Source of the DNA: Niallia circulans NBRC 13626
GTDB lineage: Bacteria > Bacillota > Bacilli > Bacillales > Cytobacillaceae
DNA: 64,000 bases
Direction: 5' to 3'
NCBI RefSeq assembly: GCF_001591585.1
Contig: NZ_BCVE01000005.1
Span: forward strand, 248,001 to 312,000
Shown: in pieces, positions 53,982 through 61,151 of the stretch
How the letters are laid out: each line of letters begins with the position of its first letter
Numbering within the stretch: position 1 is the first letter of the stretch
Program-made: the position numbers and the translations under genes
Notes under the pieces: generated by a model
Databases searched by the model: none
Told to the model about the DNA's origin: nothing
The model's input: only the letters and a program-made list of their open reading frames with translations

Positions 53982-55338
53982 TTAAAAGTCCCCCATTTCT
54001 AATCGAAGCAATTACTTCATCTACCTTCTCACTAGCTAAGCCAATATATTGACTTGGATCTAATAACTGATTAATTTGTTCTTCTGTCAATACAGCAGCC
54101 ACCTTTTCATTCTGACCAAGCAATCTTTTAAATGGAGTTTTTTGTTCAGCAGATTCCATTGCGATTTCATATATAAGATGATGGGCAGTTTGTTTACCTA
54201 TTTTTTCTGATAAAGCAAACATGACACGTTCTGATAAAATCAGTCCACCTAATCGCTCCAAGTTTTTCAGCATGTTTTCAGGTTTAACTACAAGCCCTTC
54301 CAGAACGGTTAGCATACTTTTCAATTGAGAGGATAAATATAAACAAATTTCTGGTAAGGCTATCCATTCACTTCTCCAGCTCATCGCATCCCTTTCATGT
54401 TCCATCACTAATGATTCATGCAGCAAGGCAACACTATGTAAGACAGGTTTTGTCAGACTGGCAATTCCTTCAAAAATAGCTGGATTACGTTTATGCGGCA
54501 TCGTAGTTGAGCCCACATTTCCTGCTGAAAACGGCTCTTCCACTTCGTCGATTTCTGTCCGCATTAAGTTATAGAATTCATTTCCCAGCTTTCCTAATGA
54601 ACCACTTATTAGCCCTAGCGCTGAGCCATACTCCGAAATTCGGTCACGTGAAGAATGCCAGCAAATCTTTGGCGCATTAAGTTCTAAAATTTCTAATGCC
54701 CGTTCTTCAATTTTTGGTCCTATACTTCCTAAAGCGGCGTATGTACCAACACCACCAGCAAGAACACCTGTGAAAATACGCGACTGGACGCTCTTTAATC
54801 TATCTAGATGACGTTCAAACTCACTCAAAACGACTGCGAGCTTAAAGCCAAATGTGGTTGGCAGTCCTTGCATTCCGTGTGTTCTTGCTGGCATCGGCGT
54901 TTTCTTATACTTAGATGCTAAACCAATTAGAAGCTCTGCTACTTTTTTTGTATCTCTTCTTATGATTTCATCTGCTTCCTTCAATTGAAGAATCATCGCT
55001 GTATCCGTTACATCCTGTGTTGTTACACCATAATGAACATATTCTCCATAATCGCCTGATAGTTTCTGCAAATGGTTAACTGTAGCCATTAAGGAATGTT
55101 TTAGTTTAGCAGACTCCTTTGCAATTTCTTCAATATCAAAATTTTCTATTTTTGCAGCGTCCTTTATAGCTCTTCCAGCTTCCTTTGGAATGATTCCTAA
55201 CTCACTTTCTGCTAATGCTAATGCTGCTTCTACATCCAAAATCTTCTGTAATCTATTTTCATCATCCCACACAGAACGCATTTCTTCTGTACTAAAATTG
55301 TTCTGCAGCATTTTTAAAGCTACTACATGTGAACCCAT
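53974..55338 (-). CDS. Fumarase/aspartase-superfamily lyase, probable S-(2-succino) lyase
   Basis: This 454-aa protein starts at ATG 55338 behind AGGAGAGGATAGGAA. Superfamily motifs are clear: YVHYGVTTQDVTDTAMILQL near 95, ARTHGMQGLPTTFGFKL near 155, and the signature GNVGSTTMPHKRNPA near 288 with its flexible-loop Ser. It reads as adenylosuccinate-lyase-like, but purine genes are absent. Its place before a YxeL-type acetyltransferase matches published yxe clusters in which an S-(2-succino) lyase replaces the YxeK monooxygenase. Such an enzyme would split N-acetyl-S-(2-succino)cysteine into fumarate and N-acetylcysteine. An adenylosuccinate-lyase paralogue or carboxymuconate cycloisomerase are alternatives. 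Confidence 0.85.
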   Translation of the reverse strand: MGSHVVALKMLQNNFSTEEMRSVWDDENRLQKILDVEAALALAESELGIIPKEAGRAIKDAAKIENFDIEEIAKESAKLKHSLMATVNHLQKLSGDYGEYVHYGVTTQDVTDTAMILQLKEADEIIRRDTKKVAELLIGLASKYKKTPMPARTHGMQGLPTTFGFKLAVVLSEFERHLDRLKSVQSRIFTGVLAGGVGTYAALGSIGPKIEERALEILELNAPKICWHSSRDRISEYGSALGLISGSLGKLGNEFYNLMRTEIDEVEEPFSAGNVGSTTMPHKRNPAIFEGIASLTKPVLHSVALLHESLVMEHERDAMSWRSEWIALPEICLYLSSQLKSMLTVLEGLVVKPENMLKNLERLGGLILSERVMFALSEKIGKQTAHHLIYEIAMESAEQKTPFKRLLGQNEKVAAVLTEEQINQLLDPSQYIGLASEKVDEVIASIRNGGLLSE

Positions 55339-55578
55339 TTCCTATCCTCTCCTAGTACCAATATTATTTAAATTATCAAATAATTAATTCCAACAAAACT
55401 AATCCGAATTATTGACTATTCTAACATATTCCAAGTGGTTAATCCCACACTTTTTTCTTTTTTTTATAATTTTCATTTGACAGCGTTTATTAAGTTATTA
55501 TTTTTTAACGTTCCACACATTCATAATTGAGGAAAAACAGACGTTCTAAACTCGCAATTTAAAAGGACAAAATATAAT
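55339..55578. promoter_or_regulatory. Upstream region of the yxe-like operon
   Basis: This gene-free gap precedes the lyase. On the minus strand TTGGAATA and TTGGAATTA occur 36 bases apart, the second near the likely promoter. They recall the GGAAT half-site of CymR, the cysteine-metabolism repressor that controls sulfur operons in Bacillus, but the match is only suggestive. No clear -35/-10 pair was found. Confidence 0.35.
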
Positions 55579-55605
55579 TAGGCTTCTTCTACACGAAGAA
55601 GCCTA
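55579..55605 (-). terminator. Terminator of the upstream three-gene operon
   Basis: TAGGCTTCTTC and GAAGAAGCCTA form a perfect 11-bp stem with a 5-base loop, followed on the minus strand by TAATTATATTTT. It separates the binding-protein gene at 55668 from the yxe-like operon. Confidence 0.75.
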
Positions 55606-55667
55606 TACACTATTTAATAGAAAACTTTTCTTCTACTTAATTAATCAAAAATTCAATAAATTTCTCG

Positions 55668-56498
55668 TTACTCCTCAGAAGTAATATCATCTCCATAATA
55701 CTTTTCCGAGATTTCAGCTAGTGTTCCATCCGCTCTCAGCTTTTCTATTTCTGCATTAAACGCTTTTCTTAACGCATCCCCTTGTTCTGTTTTTGCAAAC
55801 GGGAAACCAATTTCTGATTTCTTTAAGTCATCCTCTAATATTTTCAGAGGTAATTTCGATTTATTTATTGTTGCTTGCAAAATAGGTTTTCCTTGGACAT
55901 AACCTGCTACGGCACCCTTAATTGTATCCGATTGTGGACCATCTCTTGTTTCATATTGTCTGACTTCAATATCTAATCCATTTTTCTTCACATAATCTTC
56001 CAATACATTAATTTTATTAGACCCTAATACTCCAGCAACTGTTTGTCCATTTAAATCCTTTACAGAATCATAAGGACTATCTTTAAGAACAGCAATCCCT
56101 GTACTTGTATAAGAATAAGTTGTCGAATAATTATATTGTTCTGCCCTTTCCTCTGTATATTCAAAGGCATTAGCAATCGTATCAAGTTTTCCGACCCCTA
56201 GCTGCCCTACTAACCCTTCAAAGCCTGCTAATGTCCATTGCACTTTATACCCTAAATTCTTTGCAATCGTTTCAAGTACTTCCACATCAAAACCGATTAA
56301 TTCTCCATCCTCTTGATAAGAGTTTGGAAAACTTTGACCAGTTGCGCCAACGCGGATAACTTTTCCATCTGAAGCTTCACTTTTACTAGCAGTTTTCGTC
56401 GATTCTTCTTGTGAATTAGCAGAATTACTACAAGCAGCTAATAGATTTATTGAAATAACAACAATAAGAAGTGCATTAAGCTTTAGAAAGGTTTTCAT
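55668..56498 (-). CDS. Cystine-type amino-acid substrate-binding lipoprotein (orphan paralogue of YxeM)
   Basis: The 276-aa product uses the second ATG (56498), 7 bases from GGGGG; an ATG two codons earlier is too close. The lipobox is NLLAACSN with Cys near 23. Type 2 binding-protein blocks closely parallel those of the YxeM-like protein: GFDVEVLETIAKNLGYKVQW, IANAFEYTEERAEQYNYS, GVLGSNKIN and GTLAEISEKYYGDD. No permease or ATPase is in its operon, so it probably docks on the YxeN/YxeO transporter downstream and widens ligand range. Its start overlaps the aminotransferase gene. Confidence 0.87.
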   Translation of the reverse strand: MKTFLKLNALLIVVISINLLAACSNSANSQEESTKTASKSEASDGKVIRVGATGQSFPNSYQEDGELIGFDVEVLETIAKNLGYKVQWTLAGFEGLVGQLGVGKLDTIANAFEYTEERAEQYNYSTTYSYTSTGIAVLKDSPYDSVKDLNGQTVAGVLGSNKINVLEDYVKKNGLDIEVRQYETRDGPQSDTIKGAVAGYVQGKPILQATINKSKLPLKILEDDLKKSEIGFPFAKTEQGDALRKAFNAEIEKLRADGTLAEISEKYYGDDITSEE

Positions 56499-57678
56499 TT
56501 TCATTCCCCCGCTTCCTTAGTAAAAATCTCTTTATTCGCTCAAATGATTCTTTCAACTGTTCCAAAGAGGTCACCAAACTAATGCGAATCCATCCCTCTC
56601 CGTTTTTGCCGTATATACTGCCCGGAACCACTGCTACCAACGCTTCTTCTAGTAATTGTTCGGCAAATTCAACCGAATTCATTGGTAACGGAACCTTAGC
56701 CCAAAGGAAAAATGTTCCTTGTGGGGCAACATACTCCCAATCTAGCGTTTCTAAACATTTTTCAACTAACAATTGCCGCTCATGATATAACTCTCTTAAG
56801 GCATTACGTTCTGCCTGTTGATGTAATAGAGCAAACACAGATGCATCCTGTATTCCACCAAAAACACCGCCAACTGCATTTTGTAAATAGGCACTTAAAT
56901 GTTTGATAAGCGATTCATTCCCTACTGTAAATCCACTCCTCCAACCAGCCATATTAAATGTTTTGGAGAAGGTATAAATTTCAACTCCTACTTCCGCTGC
57001 CCCGGAAATGGATAAAAAACTGATTGGCTTTTCCTCTGTATAGTAGATATCTGCATAAGCAAAATCATGAATGACAGCAATCCCATATTTATTGGCATAT
57101 GTAATCGTTTCTTCGAAAAATTCCCTTGTGGCATTTGCACCTGTTGGATTGTTCGGATAATTTAAAAATAAAATCTTTGCTCTTTGACTGACCTCTTCTG
57201 GGATGCTTGAATAATCAACTAAAAAATGATTATTCTCGCTAATCGGAACAAAAAATGGTTCTCCACCTGCCAACTCAACAGCCGCTTGATATCCAAAGAA
57301 ACCAGGATCAGGAACCAATGCAATATCCCCAGGATTTAAGAGGGCCTGTGCTAATCCAGATAAGGCTATTGTAGAACCATTCATGATCGCAACCTGATTA
57401 GACGAAATATTTGCTCCATACTCCTTTCGATAAAAATCCACAATAGCTTTTTTAAAATCTTGTTTTCCGCCATAATGTGGATAACCATGGTTGTTCTTAT
57501 CATATATGGCTTCTTGCAGGCACTCCACAATACGGGGGAAAGTTGGCTGATCTGGATTTCCTCTTCCGAGATTAATTACCTGCTTATCTGATTGCTGAAG
57601 TTCTTTTATCCGTTTATTTTGAACGACTAAATATTTCGGCTTTAATTTACCCAGACGTTCAGAGCAATCAAAATGCAT
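56476..57678 (-). CDS. PLP-dependent class I aminotransferase
   Basis: This 400-aa protein starts at ATG 57678 behind GAGGTGGGGTTAA. Fold-type I motifs are NLGRGNPDQPTFPRIVECLQ, MNGSTIALSGLAQALLNPGD, LNYPNNPTGANATREFFEE, DFAYADIYY and the PLP-lysine region YTFSKTFNMAGWRSGF near 235. It is most like the LL-DAP-aminotransferase/PatA branch, whose members convert amino acids to 2-oxo acids. The substrate may be a sulfur amino acid, judging by the neighbours. It overlaps both flanking genes, so the three-gene operon is tightly coupled. Confidence 0.88.
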   Translation of the reverse strand: MHFDCSERLGKLKPKYLVVQNKRIKELQQSDKQVINLGRGNPDQPTFPRIVECLQEAIYDKNNHGYPHYGGKQDFKKAIVDFYRKEYGANISSNQVAIMNGSTIALSGLAQALLNPGDIALVPDPGFFGYQAAVELAGGEPFFVPISENNHFLVDYSSIPEEVSQRAKILFLNYPNNPTGANATREFFEETITYANKYGIAVIHDFAYADIYYTEEKPISFLSISGAAEVGVEIYTFSKTFNMAGWRSGFTVGNESLIKHLSAYLQNAVGGVFGGIQDASVFALLHQQAERNALRELYHERQLLVEKCLETLDWEYVAPQGTFFLWAKVPLPMNSVEFAEQLLEEALVAVVPGSIYGKNGEGWIRISLVTSLEQLKESFERIKRFLLRKRGNENENLSKA

Positions 57679-58780
57679 TTAACCCCACCTCATTTTCTGT
57701 AATAAATGATTCTAATTTTTCCAGGCCATCTATTACCTTTTGCTTGGTTAGCTCCATTGGCAATGCATAAATTCTAGAGGATGGTCTTAATATTTGATCA
57801 GCCATGTTTTCAAGGTCACCTTTCTCAGGGGATAAATGTAAATCTCTCCAGCATATTGGCAACTTCAATTTTTTATATAAAGGAACTAATTGTTTTATTT
57901 CTTCATAATTTTCTTCCAAACTCAACTGAAATAATATTCCGTACGCAACAAGGCTGCCATGTAAATGTCTCTTTTTCCCCAAACTGACATATCCGTAATT
58001 AAAGGCATGTGCGCCAACGCTTTGCCCAAACTCCCCTCCCAATCCTCCAACAAGGCCGGCTACGGCATAAATCGTATCAAGCATGCGAGAGAAGTCTGCA
58101 TTGCTTTTTTTAGCTTCAGCAGCTATAACAGCAGCTTCACCCCATTTTAAAATATTATCTCGACATTGCTTAGCAGCAGTATGAGACAGTTCCAATGGAA
58201 TGGATATTTCTTTACTTGTTAATTTCTTAAAACGAATTTTACTTTCATACCATTTAGCCAAGGTATCGCCAATTCCAGAAGTCAAATGCTCGATTGGTGC
58301 TTTAACTAATAATTCTGGTTCAACCATTACCATATAATTTGATTGACTATGTCGTATTGTACCAAGATGGTCTCCTTCAGCAGAATAAACAATACTGATG
58401 GGGGTAAAGCTAGCACAATTTGAAGGCAATGTAGGAATTAAGATACAAGGTATTTTCGCTTTACTTGCCACCGCTTTTACCGTATCTAAAACTTTCCCTC
58501 CACCAACTCCTATTATGGCATCATGCTGGTGGTGCAAGGCTTCGTTCCATATTCGGTCTATTTCTTCATAGCTGCATTCACCAGCAAACAAAATTTCTTT
58601 ATAGGGATTCTGAAATTCAGTTTCGGGCCAATAAGGTTGAACAGCCTGCCATGACTTTTGCCCATGAATTATTAATGGAAATTGTATGTGGTTGTCTTCC
58701 AAAAACTTCGGTAGTGTATTAATTACTCCAGCATAATGATAATAATTTTGAGGGCCAAAACGATACACTAAATCGATCAA
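57668..58780 (-). CDS. GldA-like iron/zinc-dependent dehydrogenase
   Basis: The 370-aa product starts at TTG 58780, 7 bases from AGGAGG. It is a glycerol-dehydrogenase-type member of the iron-containing alcohol dehydrogenase superfamily: nucleotide loop IGVGGGKVLDTVKAVA near 93, PSNCASFTPISIVYS near 120, and metal ligands Asp in GIGDTLAKWYE, His in SVGAHAFNYGY and His in HLHGSLVAYGI. It may reduce an oxo acid or aldehyde made by the aminotransferase. The natural substrate is unknown. Confidence 0.87.
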   Translation of the reverse strand: MIDLVYRFGPQNYYHYAGVINTLPKFLEDNHIQFPLIIHGQKSWQAVQPYWPETEFQNPYKEILFAGECSYEEIDRIWNEALHHQHDAIIGVGGGKVLDTVKAVASKAKIPCILIPTLPSNCASFTPISIVYSAEGDHLGTIRHSQSNYMVMVEPELLVKAPIEHLTSGIGDTLAKWYESKIRFKKLTSKEISIPLELSHTAAKQCRDNILKWGEAAVIAAEAKKSNADFSRMLDTIYAVAGLVGGLGGEFGQSVGAHAFNYGYVSLGKKRHLHGSLVAYGILFQLSLEENYEEIKQLVPLYKKLKLPICWRDLHLSPEKGDLENMADQILRPSSRIYALPMELTKQKVIDGLEKLESFITENEVGLNAF

Positions 58781-59022
58781 TGATTAACCTCCTGAACCTT
58801 CCCTTTATCTTTGTAAAGAGTTTAATTTTCTATTATTCTAATACACTTACTCGGAATTAGCAACCACACTTTTCTGAATCTTCTAATCTATATAAATTTT
58901 AAAAATACAGGTGCTATGGCGACTAGTAGTTTTAAAAGAAAAGAGCTCCTACTCTTTCCTTCTTTTACAATAGCGTTGCGCAAAAGGAAGAAAAAAGAGG
59001 TGCTCTTTATAAAATAAATTGA
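58781..59022. other. Intergenic region, no supported gene
   Basis: The gap lies between the dehydrogenase start and the truncated PhoD-like gene. Where the missing part of the PhoD-like gene should be, no homologous coding sequence remains. An imperfect hairpin of GAGC/GCTC segments is present at about 58940-59005. Confidence 0.4.
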
Positions 59023-59481
59023 TTATTTTCTTAGAAATTTGCGGCAGGAACCATATAAGAAGTTTTTTTCAACTGTTGCTGGAATGAAGAAAGTGGGATA
59101 TTGTAAGTTTCCATAACAAATAGAGACTGGACTATCAGATGATAATAATCCAAAATCACTTAAGTCATAGCTTGTTTTGTCTTTTTGAAACCCTAGATTG
59201 TATCCTAACAATGTTTGGGTGGGAAAGTTTTGGGAGATAGGCTGAAGTTTGATTAAATAAATATATAAGTTTTTTCCTAATCGGCATACTTGTATATCTG
59301 ACTGAATGTCAAACGGCTGATATTCATGCTCTTTTGTCGTTTGATTGAAGTGAATCACATATAGATTGGCGTTCAATTGATATTCTCCACTTAAAGCTAT
59401 CCAAAGATAAGCTGATGTTTCCTCCACTTTGCGCACCAATGGCCCAGCTAAAATAACCGGCAGATCCATCGTTACCACCAT
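59023..59481 (-). pseudogene. Truncated PhoD-like phosphatase N-terminus
   Basis: The frame (152 aa, ATG behind GGAGAACAGGAATGG) begins LPVILAGPLVRKVEETSAYL and reaches NFLYGSCRKF, the N-terminal beta domain that precedes the catalytic domain in large alkaline-phosphatase-D-like proteins of several hundred residues. It stops right where the catalytic domain should begin. No continuation appears in the next 240 bases in any frame. I therefore treat it as a 3'-deleted relic. Recognition is from family pattern. Confidence 0.6.
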
Positions 59482-59652
59482 CCATTCCTGTTCTCCTACA
59501 GCCTATTCACAAAAAGAAGAGAATATGTTTGCAGAAAAACTGTCCTTCTGAGGTGAACACCCTTTGGCTTCTGTCTTTTTATGGTGCCTGACACCCAATT
59601 GATGTTATGATGAGGGAGTAACCTTATTTCGATAATAATGGAGGAAAAATCC

Positions 59653-59862
59653 GTGAACGATATGAACAACGATATGCAGACAAAGGAACAAGAAGGTAAA
59701 AAGAAAATTAGCTTACAAGAAGCCATGAAGCAGCAGCTGGCAAATAAAGCACAGCAAGGACAAGGCGGAAAAGCAAGTTTGAGCGGCAATCAAAAAATGC
59801 AAAAAATGAAAAGCCAGTTAACCAAAAAGCCAAATAACCAAAGAAAACGCATGGGTGTATAA
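59653..59862 (+). CDS. Small basic hydrophilic protein, unknown function
   Basis: The 69-aa product starts at GTG 59653, 8 bases from GGAGG; an ATG at 59638 lies upstream of that site. It is rich in Lys, Gln and Asn (KKKISLQEAMKQQLANKAQQ, KKPNNQRKRMGV) with one likely helix and a disordered tail. It shares a TAATG overlap with the ywbE-like gene and is therefore translationally coupled. It might bind nucleic acid. Confidence 0.6.
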   Translation: MNDMNNDMQTKEQEGKKKISLQEAMKQQLANKAQQGQGGKASLSGNQKMQKMKSQLTKKPNNQRKRMGV

Positions 59863-60059
59863 TGAACGGTCAGAATCGCAAAGACATAACACCAGGCACG
59901 CCTGTTGAAATAGTACTAAAACAAGATCAAAGAACCGGGAAACGAACAGCAGGCATTGTAAAAGATATATTAACCAAGTCTTCCTTCCATCCCCATGGAA
60001 TTAAGGTTCGCCTAGAAGATGGACAAGTAGGTCGTGTACAGTTAATTAAGGAAAAATAA
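59862..60059 (+). CDS. ywbE: YwbE-family protein
   Basis: The 65-aa product starts at the ATG overlapping the previous stop. It matches the small conserved YwbE family: RKDITPGTPVEIVLKQDQRT, GIVKDILTKSSFHPHGIKVR and GQVGRVQLI. It looks like an S1/KOW-type beta barrel. Function is unproven. Confidence 0.85.
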   Translation: MNGQNRKDITPGTPVEIVLKQDQRTGKRTAGIVKDILTKSSFHPHGIKVRLEDGQVGRVQLIKEK

Positions 60060-60510
60060 AAAAGGGAAGGGGGTGTCCCATATGCTACAAATGAAAAAAA
60101 GGTACAAAAAACATCCCTGCACAAAATTTGCATGAAAAGTGTCGAATAAAAAATGACCGCCCTGACTGGTCATCATTTTGATACTTCTTTTGAATTTATA
60201 AAGGATGGGAGCTTCATCTAGGCTAAACCGTTACCGCAGGGTAACGGTTCCTTCCCAAAATAAAACAGCCGCTTTGAATACATAAGAACCTCCTATCCTA
60301 AAGCCGCAAGCATATACAAAAAGAGGGTGCATTAATTACACCCTCCTAATTTATTAAGTTATGGCGGCTTTGATTTAGCTCAAAAATGCCATTTGCTTTT
60401 AACACGCAGTGATCCAACTTCCCAATGCGGAATCCAAGCGTGTATTAAAAGACAATAGATATTGAGGACTTCTCATAAGTTCTTAGTGCCATATCTTTTT
60501 AAGCCACAGA
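60060..60510. other. Intergenic region rich in inverted repeats
   Basis: No gene is supported. A weak ATGACC/GGTCAT hairpin (60153-60173) could end the ywbE transcript. AACCGTTACC-GCAG-GGTAACGGTT at 60226-60249 is a perfect 10-bp stem-loop. GAGGGTG/CACCCTC (about 60325-60347) forms another hairpin, enclosed by AAAGCCGC (about 60300) and GCGGCTTT (about 60364). The nested pattern resembles a miniature mobile element or a structured RNA remnant. Confidence 0.4.
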
Positions 60511-60990
60511 TTATAGTTCGGCAAAATATTTAATAGTTCTAACCATTTGGTTTGTATACGAATTCTCATTATCATACCATGCCACAACTTTCACTAAAGA
60601 CTTCCCATCAGGAAGTGAGGTAACCTTTGTTTGTGTAGCATCAAATAATGAACCATATGTTATACCAATTATATCTGAGGATACCAACTGTTCTTCTGTA
60701 TATCCAAATGAATCGGAAGATGCCGCTTTCATAGCAGTATTTATATCATCTTTCTTTACCGTCTTATTGACGACAGCGACTAACTCTGTCACCGAGCCAG
60801 CCGGTACTGGCACGCGCTGAGATACACCGTCTAAATTGCCCTCTAATTTTGGAATGACCAGTCCTATTGCTGTAGCTGCACCAGTAGAAGTTGGTACAAT
60901 ATTTAAAGCCGCTGCACGTGCTCTTCGCAAGTCACCCTTTGCATGTGGGCCGTCAAGGGCCATTTGGTCACCTGTATAAGCATGAATCCA
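60511..60990 (-). pseudogene. Truncated glyceraldehyde-3-phosphate dehydrogenase (C-terminal part only)
   Basis: The frame reads [53 protein letters not shown] and [19 protein letters not shown], the C-terminal half of GAPDH. Homology starts abruptly near 60990 after a stop in frame. The NAD-binding domain and the catalytic Cys (normally in SCTTN just upstream) are missing, so it cannot be active. It is a relic of a second gap copy. Confidence 0.85.
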
Positions 60991-61074
60991 TGCTCTCCAT
61001 TTTTTTCTTTATAAGTGGAATTTCAATACATATTTCCACCAGCTACTTTCGGATAGAATCAACAGAATAGAAAA

Positions 61075-61110
61075 GCAAGAGGAGAAAAACGAGCCTTTTT
61101 CTCCTCTTGC
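61075..61110. terminator. Perfect 15-bp terminator hairpin
   Basis: GCAAGAGGAGAAAAA at 61075-61089 and TTTTTCTCCTCTTGC at 61096-61110 are exact inverted copies with a 6-base loop. On the minus strand it ends the protease transcript. Confidence 0.88.
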
Positions 61111-61151
61111 TTTATATTAGAGACTTTTCGGACAGCCTCTTCTATTTATTA

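Noticed and set aside
60511-60963. Functional GAPDH from the internal ATG
   Set aside because: The product lacks the NAD-binding domain and the catalytic Cys.
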